In this document: positions 15,201 through 27,200 of the stretch, piece after piece
Position numbering within the stretch: the first letter of the stretch is position 1
How the letters are laid out: every line of letters starts with the position of its first letter
Source: Aspidapion aeneum
Taxonomy: Eukaryota; Arthropoda; Insecta; Coleoptera; Brentidae
Reading direction: 5' to 3'
Length of the DNA stretch: 64,000 nucleotides
Assembly: GCA_963576565.1 (NCBI GenBank)
Contig: OY755038.1
Location: forward strand, 204,325,013 to 204,389,012
Notes under the pieces: generated by a model
Told to the model about the DNA's origin: nothing
The model's database searches: none
Seen by the model: the letters and a program-made list of their open reading frames with translations, nothing else
Position numbers and translations under genes: made by a program

Positions 15201-18200
15201 TTGATTTCGCCGGGCTTTGACGTTTTCTATTCGTTGTTGTTTTGACTGTTTATGTCAAACAAATTATGACGAAGCTTTTTACAAAATAAATTACGGTTTT
15301 TGCAACTAAATCAATGTTTGCGCACATTTTAATATAATTTTGGATCCTCTTTTATGTTTCGGATTTTTATTTATTAGGTAAGTACCTATTTGATCTCTCC
15401 TTTAAAAGGTCTTAGTGTTTTATCCTTCGAACATTAAACCCCGAGCGGCACACTGGATGTACATAGTGAAACACTAATTTTTTAAGGCTTCTTTACTTAG
15501 ATTTTGCCGCAAAATTTGGTTTACCATAGCTATGACGCGGTGCCACTTATATACAACGTCAACTATAGGTGAAAACCGCATTTTATTATTGCAAGCAATT
15601 TTAAGCTATCGACGGTTTTTAATAAGTCTGCAGTTTGAAACGATGTTTGTAACTTTTTTATTTATGTAAAATGTCATTTTCGTATTTGTTTTAATTATGT
15701 TCCAACTGAATTTCATCTGTCAGTTCTTGAAAATACTGAAAAGACCCTATTTGTATGAAATTATGTATACAAACTGTATTATCACCTGATTATCTGCACC
15801 AAACTTTTGCAGACATTCCAAGACATTTTTTTTAAATTTGTTTAAAAAACAAGATTTTGGCTAAAAATGGTAAATATCAAAATTAATGTAGTTACTTTTT
15901 TCTGGGGCACCCTTTATATTTTTTCTTTTTCCATTTTTTTTTGCAGGTAGCGTCGACTCCGACAGAAAGGCAAACAGTGGCAACGAGGACGAAGAGAACG
16001 ACACAGACTTAGAAACTGACAGACTGCTCGGCCAGCAAAGGACAGATGATCAAGGCTTTTTTGATGACAAAGACAAGGAGCCAAAAAAGAAGAATAGGAA
16101 TAAAGAAGATGTTATTCAGAGAAGTGTTTTGATCGAAGGAATATTGTTTCGGGCTCAGTACTTAGGTGAGTTTTTTTTTAAATTGTGTCCTCAATTTTGT
16201 GTGTGCATAAGACCAAAAAGTACAAATTCTCGCCAATGGTGCCCTACGACTTCAAAGACTTAAAGGTAAGTCGTTTTTGTTAGTTTTTGTGTCCCATACA
16301 GTTGTCAGCAAATTACTGCTATTGTTTTATGAAACAGGGATTTCACTTTGCATGTCTGTAAAGGCCTAACCAGATCATTGGGTAACCTACGATTTCACAA
16401 TATCCCTTATTCGAGGCTAAAATTTGTCTACACTCCGCCAATTATTTAGGTTCTACACAACTGGTGTGTCAGGGCCAACCAACCAAAACTACTCGCATGA
16501 TGCAAGCAGAAGAGGCTGTCTCGCGGATCAAAGCTCCCGAAGGTGAAGCGCAACCGAGCATTGAAGTCGACTTGTTCATTTCCACAGAGAAGATTATGGT
16601 TCTGAACACTGATCTCAAAGAAATCATGATGGATCACGCATTGCGGACAATTTCTTACATTGCTGACATTGGAAATTTGGTTGTTTTTATGGCCAAAAGG
16701 AGATTTGTTCCACATGAGGTAAATTAAGCATAATTATCATCATCAATCATTATCAATACATTTTTGTTACATTTAATCTCAGAAACTACGAAACCGATTT
16801 TAATTAAATTTGCTACACACACACACACAGCTAACTTTTGGTAAACTCCATAAAAATTATAGTTTAAAAAACGAATACACGGACGCTACTGGAGAGTTTG
16901 CCATTAGTCTGACCCCACTGACTTACATATTGTTAAACATGAAACTTCAATTGCTACAATAAAGTGTAGAATAATTTGTTTCCCAAAAAGCTTGGTTTCT
17001 GAAAAAATTGGATAGAACTTGTAAAAAAATTGATTAATTTAGTGATTTTTTAAAATTGAGTTATTATTCGGATGCCCCTAAATTGTTATAGTAAAACTAA
17101 TTTTGCCTTATTATACAACATTTAAAAGGAAATTTAATTGTCTGCAGTAAAGTATAGATAACATTCTTTGATATAGAGGTTGATTTTTAGGAAAATCGGG
17201 TAAACCATGTAATAAACATGTTTCTCTTTTGATTTTTTTTACATTACCTTAATAAACGGACGCCTCTGGAGAGTTGGTCATTAGTGTTACCCCACTGGCT
17301 TATATATTATTAAACAGGAAATTTTATTGTCTACGAAAATTTGAAAATTCTTTTTGAGGTTTTTGCAGCTAAAATTTAAAAAACTATTATAATTTTATAT
17401 TTAGGTAAGATTTTACACACTTTTTATGCACTTCTGTGTCAATCTGGCTTTAGGGAGTCAAGTTAAATAAATTTATAGAAATTCGAATATAAGAGGAGGA
17501 GGGATAAAAAAATTGCACAATGGACCCTCAGCTAGATTGCATGTCAAACTGCAGGCTTCATATTTTGCATACTCAACTCTAGCCCCTGCACTAAATGGCT
17601 AGATGAAAAAGTTTCAAAATGGCATACTTAAAAATATAATAAAAATCAAGTGAGTTACGATATTTTTTGTTTTGCAGGTTGAAAATGCTCCCAAGAAGAA
17701 CAAAACTCCAAAAATGATATGTCACGTGTTTGAAAGTGAAGAAGCTCAGATCATTGCCCAATCAATAGGCCAAGCCTTCCAAGTTGCATATATGGAGTTC
17801 CTGAAAGCCAATGGGATTGAGGATCACAGCTTTGTGAAGGAAATGGACTATCAGGAAGTTCTTAATTCGCAGGAGATTTTCGGGGATGAATTGGAAATGT
17901 TTGCCAAGAAAGAAATGCAAAAAGAGGTAAGAAAGACAAAAACTTGGTTGCCATAAACGGCACAAAAAAAATCCCAATAATTTACTCTTCTCTGTAATTG
18001 GATCGAGAGTCCATCCTTCACACCCCTACAACAAAATGGAAAACACATAGCATCTGACCATTCGCATTCGGAGGTCCACTATACACTATAAATATACACT
18101 AGGTTTTTCCAAATTTGATGACTTAGTTTTATTTGGCATAACATTACAAATTTATATTGTTATGTTTTTTAAATAGTTTCGATTCTTTTTGTGACAAAAC

Positions 18201-21200
18201 AAAAGCAACAAAGCATTTGTAGCTTGAATAAAATAAAAGTTCTTAATGTAAAAGTTTCGCGCGTCTAGAAATTATGTTATTCGCGACGAAAACTTGTTAA
18301 TGTTTAATAACCACAACACCTTTTACACTCAATAATTAAGTCATTTATACAGTCCTTATTTTCTACCTAATGCACATAATCAGAAGCGTAAATGACCACA
18401 AAAATCGTTATGTGCAAAGGACGATTTTACTATTCCGAAATGTCCCTTATTTAACATTGCCCTATAGGTGGTAGTTCCTAAGGCACAAGGAGAAATCTTG
18501 GGCGTCGTGATTGTCGAATCTGGGTGGGGATCTACTTTACCGACCGTCGTCATCGCGAACTTAGCGCCAGCTGGTGCTGCAGCGAGATGCGGACAGTTAA
18601 ATATTGGTGATCAGATTATTGCTATAAATGGTAAGATTTATTACTATAGTTCCTAATAGACCTATTAGTAAACAACATGCTACTATTAGCAATAATATTT
18701 TACGGTTAGGTGCTTTGTAAGAAATTACATTTATTGGAATCTGCAATGGTCACTATTTATTCGTGCTCGCAGCATTTTAGGTTTTTTTTATCTGTTTTAT
18801 CAAACTGTGATTTTTATAAAACATTTATACCAAAAAAATCACACCAAACCTTTAGTTTTACCAAAGATGTATGAACGTTCAGATGATCAACTGCTCCTAT
18901 GAAAATGATTCCCTTTTTAATAAGATATTAAATAAAAGCAGGTAAACAATCAATATTCCAAATTCTACAGAGTACCCTGCAAGATGCTGTCATTCTCGCA
19001 GGGCTGAGACTCGTCACGTTGTCGCGTTAATTCAAGCATCTAGACGGCGGATTTCGCAGGTCCAAACTGCACAGTGAAAGGCTGTTCATGGTTGCGTCCA
19101 ATTGTCCGCGCGCAATTGGTGTCACGCTAATGGTTGGGCCCATTTTGCTGCGCTCAATTGGTTGAACGCTAATAGTTACGCGCATTTGTCCGCACGCAAT
19201 TGTCCCGCGCGCTATTGACGCAGCGCCATTTTAGTATACCTTATAGACGTTTCTCTGACGTTAGAAAATATTTGTACTTCGTGGCTTCAACAACAACAAA
19301 CCAAAGTCTAAATTGACAAATACTATATTTTGTTATAATTTTTACAAAAATAAAAAACTATGGGATATTTACTAGGAGCTAAATTTAGCTAAAATTCAGT
19401 TAAACCAATGATGCATGAATGTTTTTGTGTACGAACCTATTTTTCTTACAAAGGTCGTAGACTAAACTGCCCCAAAGATTCAACTACCACACAGCTGGAC
19501 AAAAGCAAAAAAAGTCATAAAACTCGGGCAAACAAAGTATTTTGCTGTGTGTTTAGGTGTTTAAAAAGTCTTCAGAAAATAAATAAATTTGGCAATACTC
19601 TATGACTTCAAAACTTATTGAAAACGGGCTAAATCAACATACCATCCTTGCAAACGAATTGCATGCAATTTTGACCTTTTGCTAAAACTAAAATTTCCCA
19701 CACCAGCGGTCCGGGTTCGATTCCTGGCTAGGTACTTGGTTGTTTGTGTTTGTTTAAAAATGATGTAACTCTGCTCAAACTTTGCAAAACTGGGCGATTC
19801 ATCCTGATTGGATGGAAAGTCCCAGTATAAAAAAAAATTAGTTCAGTGTGATCAACCTCAGATGGCAAATGGTATGTACGTCAAACATTTTGTCACGTGC
19901 ATTAAACGGTATCGTTCCTCTGAAATTTCATACATAATTGGTGTTACTAAATGTTCAAATTCGTCTGTAGTGTATACTCGGATTCATGAATATAAACGCA
20001 ACTGAAAATTTTAGGAATATAAATGTGGGCTCATCCTTCCTTATCCGGTGTCATTCACACCTACTCGGTACGCGTTGGTCTTTTTCTAATGTTCGGTTCA
20101 TTGTCCGAGGAACAAGAATTTTCGATATATGTGGCAATAACTTGGGTTTTTCCAAATCGCTATGTGGGTACTGGAGATAGCGGGTAGAGGTGTTGAAAAA
20201 GTAACTATTCGTTACTCGACTACTCGTTACTCGACAAATAACGGAGTAACGAATACTGATCCAAAAATTAAATGATTACTTTCGTTACTTTGATTCCTTC
20301 GATAAGTTTAGTATTCAGTAATCCAAATTTTTGTATATTTTTTGAGTTCTCGTCTAAGATTGTTATTTTTGTTTCTACTTTAATTTACTTTTAGTAATAT
20401 TTTAATTTGTTTTTTTTTTTGTATGTAAGGCATTAGATTTTTAAAATCAGAGTTGTACACAGAACAGTTCCTACGTAATTCCTACCTTTATTTTTTTTAT
20501 TTTAGCCCGCATTTTGAAAATTTCAATTCAATATTTCCATAATATCAACAACAAAAATATATCTACAAGTAAATGATCTTCGAATTCACGACAGTCCGAG
20601 AATTTTGTACTAATTGTATAATTGAACTGAATACAGTTACAGTAATTAAAGTAACGAATTATAAAATGATTACTTAGTAGTCGAGTAACGGTTAGTAACG
20701 AGTGTTCAAAAGTAACAAAAATCAACACCTCGAATAGCGGGTAGAGTGTAGGCGCAGAACCTCATAAATAAGCGTTCTAAGCAATTCCAGAATTCCCAGG
20801 TCGAAGCCCCGCCTTCCGAATCTTGCAGCCAAAAAAATTAACTATTCACTAATGCACCCTTCTTTTATATAAATAAGCAAATCATACTATTATCCTAAAA
20901 ATGTCTTGAATATACGAAAGTTTTTGCGCCATTATTCATAAATCCCAGTATATTAGTGCCGAGTTGATAAATTTGTTGAAATTGGTTATTCTCGAAAAAA
21001 TTATGGTGGTGTCTTTTTTAGGAGTCAGTCTTGTCGGCCTACCCCTCTCCACGTGCCAGGGTTACATCAAAAACTGCAAAACTCAAAACGTGGTGAAATT
21101 GACCGTAGTCCCTTGCCCACCGGTAGTCGAAGTCAAAATCAAACGACCAGACACCAAATATCAGCTGGGTTTCAGCGTACAAAATGGCGTCATTTGCAGC

Positions 21201-24200
21201 TTACTTCGCGGCGGTATTGCCGAAAGGGGTGGGGTAAGAGTGGGACACCGAATTATCGAAATAAACAACCAAAGCGTGGTTGCGGTCCCTCATGAGAAAA
21301 TTGTCAATCTGCTGGCGACATCTGTCGGCGAAATATCAATGAAAACGATGCCTACGTCAATGTTTAGGTTACTAACTGGCCAAGAGGCGCCGGCGTATAT
21401 CTAAGTTGTCATGGTTTGACAACATTGTATGTAAGACAGGGTTACACCTCCACATTTGAGTTGATTTTTATTTAAATTTCAACCACAATTATAAGAGTTT
21501 TTGTCCCACATTGGCGATTCTCTTATTGCTCAGATTTGGCTCTCAAAAATGACGTCATTTATGAGCTGTATTTTGGTGGCCAAACCAAAGAAGTTATAGA
21601 TAAATTATTCATCAGTACTTGAAATGACATCACTGTACCGGAGCAGACTATGAGTGAAAGAAAGAAATATAAAAATGATAACTGATTGGGCGTACATTTT
21701 TGCCAGCTTTTATTCTGGCGGCACTTCGCTTGGCATAGCGTTTTCGTTAGCGGTTTTACTGTATTTGGCCGAATATTTGGTATCTTCGCAAATATTCCAA
21801 ACATGTCATCCACACACAAGAACGGAATAGCAAAAAACTCAAAATATGTTTGCTTATTCGCAACCTAGTAATTCTTATTCGCAAACTAGTAAAAAGGCTG
21901 GTCATATTCGTTTGCGTTTGTGCCCTTTACAAAAATCACTTTTTACTTTCACCATCAAAGCAATACATGTTGAACACGGCCGCGGCACGGTAGATTTGCT
22001 GAATGAGGAAACCAAGTATGGACGGCAAATACAAATATTTGGATTATGTGATTCCTTTGATGTTGGCAACGCGTAACCCAAGTAACATTTCTTTATTTAT
22101 AGCAGAAGCTAAAAGGTTGCCAGCGCCTTTCCTTAAAACCATTAGTTTCAATGTTTGGTCGCTAGCACGTTCCCATTACCCTTATATACCCCTTAGACCT
22201 CCTAAATTAGACTCCCCAATTGGCGGTGGCAACCTATGTATTAAACTCACTATAAAACCATAAGAAATAAACTCCAGCTTCGCGCCCTCTAGCGGTTCCA
22301 CCAGTATAGAACCTTTTAGAGCCTAAAGCTATTATGCCAGGTTCTAAAAGCAACTCAGAAACGTCCTCTATCCTATTATAAAACTAGATTTGGTAATTTG
22401 GTATCCTGGCGATTCTGTTGAATACCATAATACCTTTAGAGTAAAGAAGTTTTCCTATAAAAGCTATGGCGATATTTTAGATTCACAATGGCTATATAAA
22501 ATAATTTAGGTCACAAAATTGCCAAAAATGTCAGAGTCCCAAAATTATTTTATCATATAAAAATATACCGAGTTTGTCGTTTTGTTGATGATCAAATTGC
22601 CTGCCAGATTTATTTTTCTGATAAAATCGTATCTGAAAAGCTTTTAAAACAAGCGCGCCAGCTCAAAAATGCTTTTTAATAGTTTTTTGATAAAATAACA
22701 AATATTTAAAATAAATATAAAATAATTTACACTATTCACCATTAAAAAAGTCTGTTTGGTTTACATAAATCAAAATTAAAGTAAAATTATTGTTAAAAAA
22801 CACTGCTAAAACGACTAGATAAATATTTTCTCTTTACAATATTTTTTAAATAAATGTATTTACGCCATTATGGTTCTATAGTGGTCACTTCGTTTTATTG
22901 TGTGTGTTAAAAAACACTGATAAAACGAATGAGGGAAATTCAGCAAGTCCTCAGAGGTAAAGGTACCTAGGGGATGCGTTTCGACCTCATTCAGCCCGAA
23001 CATAATGGAAGGAAATGAAATGAGTTTGTCGTTTTGTTGATGATCAAATTGCCTGCCAGATTTATTTTTCTGAAAATCGTATCTGAAAAGCTCTCAAAAC
23101 AAGCGCGCCAGCTCAAAAATGCTTTTTAATAGATTTTTGATAAAATAACAAATATTTAAAATAAAAATAAAATAATTTACACTATTCACCATTAAAAAAA
23201 TCTGTTTGGTTTACATAAATTAAAATTAAAGTAAAATTATTGTTAAAAAACACTGCTAAAACGACTAGATAAATATTTTCTCTTTACAATATTTTTTAAA
23301 TAAATTTATATACGCCATTATGGTTTTATAGTGGTCACTTGGTTTTATTGTGTGTGTTAAAAAACACTGCTAAAACGACTAGATAAATATTTTCTCTTTA
23401 TAATATTTAAAAAAAAAATTATATACGCCATTATGGTTTTATAGTGGTCACTTGGTTTTATTTGTTACTATATCGCAACAAGGATTTTTGAGTGCTATTA
23501 TGAAACCAACAAAAAAGAACAAAGTAAACATAACCTCACTTAAACTTTTTGTATTTGTTTTTGAAAGTGTTTAAAAGCGTATAATTCAACAATTTTAAAT
23601 GTTTTTTATCGTGCAATTTCGACAGGCCCAGTGCAATAATATTCGTTGTGCCTGCAGGTTGGAGAGCAACCTCTTATATTGGCCATCTAAACAGGCCTTA
23701 TCTAGGCCTGGGTGTCCTACCCAGGGACCCAATTCTTGAAATAAATCCGTATACGGATTCGGCGAAACCTATACGGATATTCACCATTCGAATTCTTGAA
23801 AGCTCGTATACGAGTTTTTCGTGCGGAAATAGAGTCGGATGGTAAAGTCCACTCGAATCTCAATTTCCGTATACGAATCTGAGTGATCTAACCTAACATT
23901 TTTGTTTACTTTAATATATTTTTTGGTGTTTAATTTTTCTTTATTAAAAAAAAACTGGGAGGTCTTCTGAAAAAAAACGCGGTTTGGCAATAAAAGGGCT
24001 TGAGGACGCCAAGAGGTGGAAGGGGGATAGCCTCTTGTGACACTCAGTTTTTTTCTTGGAAATGCCTTACGACTGGGGGGGGGGAGTGAAAAATCCTGAA
24101 TTTTTGCGTTAATAATTAATAAATGAACAGCTCTAAAAAAGAAAAATAATTAAAAAAATTACAACTTTGTAACACATTTTTAAGAAAAAATATATAAAAG

Positions 24201-27200
24201 GAGCGTTTTTGGGAGGGACGGGGGGATTAAAAAGTTTCAATAAAAATTTGAGTATTGTGCAATTTTTTTGTCTTATTTGTGTCTCTTTTAACACACTTGA
24301 TTCCCCCCTGGGTACAACACCTTATCTTATTTTGCTTAATTTTTGGATAATATAAGGGCCCAACTGCTTCAAGTAGGAAAATCCCCTGCATGTAAATAAT
24401 AAACCTAATCTTATACTTTTACCAGTTTCGCTGCAATATGACTACAGTGTGAGAATAAGCCAGTTGGAATAAACCTGCTAGTCAGTTAAATTTAATTTTT
24501 TTGAAAAAATCCAAACACATGTTAACTGAGACTTTTAACCGGCAATTTTTTTACAGAATATTTTTTGGACAGACCCCCAGAAAGGGGTCCACTAGCATAC
24601 AACTTATTTTTTAAGATAGAATGACCCCACTTAAGGCACCTTGTTAGAAAGGGTATCAAATAATTTTTTTTAAATTAACAAAAAGAAAATTATTTCTATT
24701 TTTTTGTAATTTTTAGAGAATATAAGTGTCATTTAAAGTAAAACCTATAATTTTATTAAAATATAGGTGGTAATATCAAATTTTTTTTGCAACTGGTAGA
24801 CTCAACTTGTAGCACACAAAAATGTTTTTTTTTTAATTTGACAGATTTCCAAAAAAAAGTGAACCATAATTTTTCTTTTTCAATAGGCTTTCCAACAAGG
24901 TGACACAAGTTTTATCTTGTTGGACCCTTTTCTGGGGTTCTGTCCAAAAAAATTCATCAAAGATATTGCTCATTAAAAATCTCAGTAGGCATGATTTTGG
25001 TTTATTCAAAAAATTTTTAATTTAACCTGCTAGAAAATGTATTCCAACTTGCTCGTTCTCACTGTATAAGTTTTATGTAAGAAGTTGTATAATCTTTTTT
25101 ACAATAAAACTACAATAAACTTTATTTTAATTAATAGTTAATAGATCACCAAATGCATCTGAGTATTTCTAGTAGGATCATCATTGCAACAGGACCGCTA
25201 GGCAAAAACTGCTTCACACCTCAAAAATGATCTTCATGTCTTCTCTGAGAAACCTGTAACAAAAAGTTTTTTCATTGAGTGTACCACAGCAGACCTCACT
25301 GGATCTGTATTACTGGCAAGATTTTTATATATGTCCTTGTTTATAACTTTTGAAAAACAAAGACATCTACAAAAATAATGTACATATTCAAATCAAATCA
25401 TACTGATCATATGAGGGCTGCTTTAGTCTACAACAGTTTTAAATTTTTTTGCAGTTAATTGACAGGTAAAGATATTCAAATTTAAACAAAAAAATGGGTT
25501 TTTTGAACAAAGGTTACTGATTTTGTCAATTTTTACTTGAAATGTTTATTATGCTTATCGGCCTAAAAGGCAAAACTGTTCTACTCAAAAAGAAACTGAG
25601 AAAAAACACTGGGAGGAAAAAATTAAATTGTTTCTATACTACAGACAAAATGCAAACTCCAAATGTTTCAGTAAAAACCCCTGTTACTTAACACTTGTAC
25701 AATTTTTGTCAAAGCATGATGTGTGCAAGTTCGTCAAACACTGGGCACTCAATACAAACAAAGCCTCAAGTTCAAGACCCCTTTAGAATACTTATGAAGT
25801 TTATTTGTTTCCTTTTAAGCAGTCTCAAAATTCAACTGCGAATTTCACCCCCAAATTTCCACACTTCAAAGAGGTTAGATGCCCCTAGGCCCCAAATTTC
25901 CATTACTATAATTTGGTACTTACCGTTACCAATGATTACACAATAATTGCCTTTACCAAAATAAACCACAGCTTCTTTTTTTATTAAAACAAAAACATAT
26001 ATCTAGAAAATAAATCACTTTTTAAAAAAAAAATTGCAAAAACAAAGGCGGTAATATGTCCATCTACTGTCAACTTTACTTCATCGCGGCAAGTTTAGGC
26101 GGACATACCGGCGTTGGGTTGGCCAAAATTATACGAAAACAGCGTTGCCAAGTAGTGTTGTCGAAAAAAAAGTCGTACACGGAATTGGCGTTCGAGTGGC
26201 ATTCAAGAATAGCAAATTTTTCGAGCACTCGAAACCACCATTCGAATTTTACTCGTATACGACAAAAAATCCGAGTGGTTCAAGAATTGGGTCCCAGGAG
26301 GACGGAAACTCAACAATTATTAGCAATAGGTAGGTACTAATCTGTACCTAGGTATATCTATTATTTTTACCAGAAATACCTAAAAAAGTATTTACTTACT
26401 TCTGTTAGAACCCTTAAGGAAACAAGGTTTTATATGACCGCCTATTTAAATAATATTTAATATACAGCTATGGGTAACTATAAATACAAAAGAATTAAGT
26501 TTACCTTTAAGCCTTCCTATAAAACCTTTTTAAAATGCCTAAAAGTAATGGCAAAAACCAAAAGTCTAAAGTTTATATTTACCACTCTTAAAAACCTTAA
26601 GGAAACTAGGTTCTATATGGCCGCCTAGATAGGAGAATCATATTTACTTCTAAACTACTGGTAACTATAAAAATGATATAAGGTAACCTTTTAGCTCTAT
26701 TATAAAACACTTTTGTGATGACCTAAAGTAATGAAAAAAACTAAATAACCAAAGTTTATATTTATTTCTTTTTAAAAACTTTAGGTAAAAGGGTTTTATA
26801 AGACCATCTTTATAAATCAGAAGTCAATAAAACCAAAAGTATCTAAAAGTAACAGAAGGAATATCAGTTTTATTATACTCCCTTTATAAATCACTTTTTG
26901 GTTGTATAACACCTCTTTAGGTAATTGGCAATATAAATTACCTATAGCCAAATTGATCCTAAAACCCATAATAGCACCCTCTAAATAACCTAGGAACCAA
27001 ATTAATTAAACCTTGAGTGGTAATAATGTTACTTGGGTACAGTGAAACCTTTCCTTGAGGACACTCCCTTTAGGCGGACACCTTTGTTGGAACCAAGCTT
27101 TTCCCTATTCCTTCACATGTAAAATTCAGTCCTATCCCTGGACACTCTAATAACCGGAAGCGGACAATTTTTTTGGTTAAAAAATTTCTGAAACCTCCCT

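Noticed and set aside
16446..16715. Minus-strand frame of 89 aa
   Set aside because: Shadow of the conserved PTB exon on the + strand.
17762..18048. Two minus-strand frames of 65-71 aa
   Set aside because: Shadows of the PTB C-terminal exon and intron sequence.
19695..19745. tRNA gene
   Set aside because: Only a T-arm/box B is present; no D-arm, anticodon arm or acceptor stem could be drawn.
20964..21021. Upstream ATG extension of the PDZ exon
   Set aside because: Bases before 21022 are intron (acceptor TTTTTTAG); the exon joins in phase to 18630.
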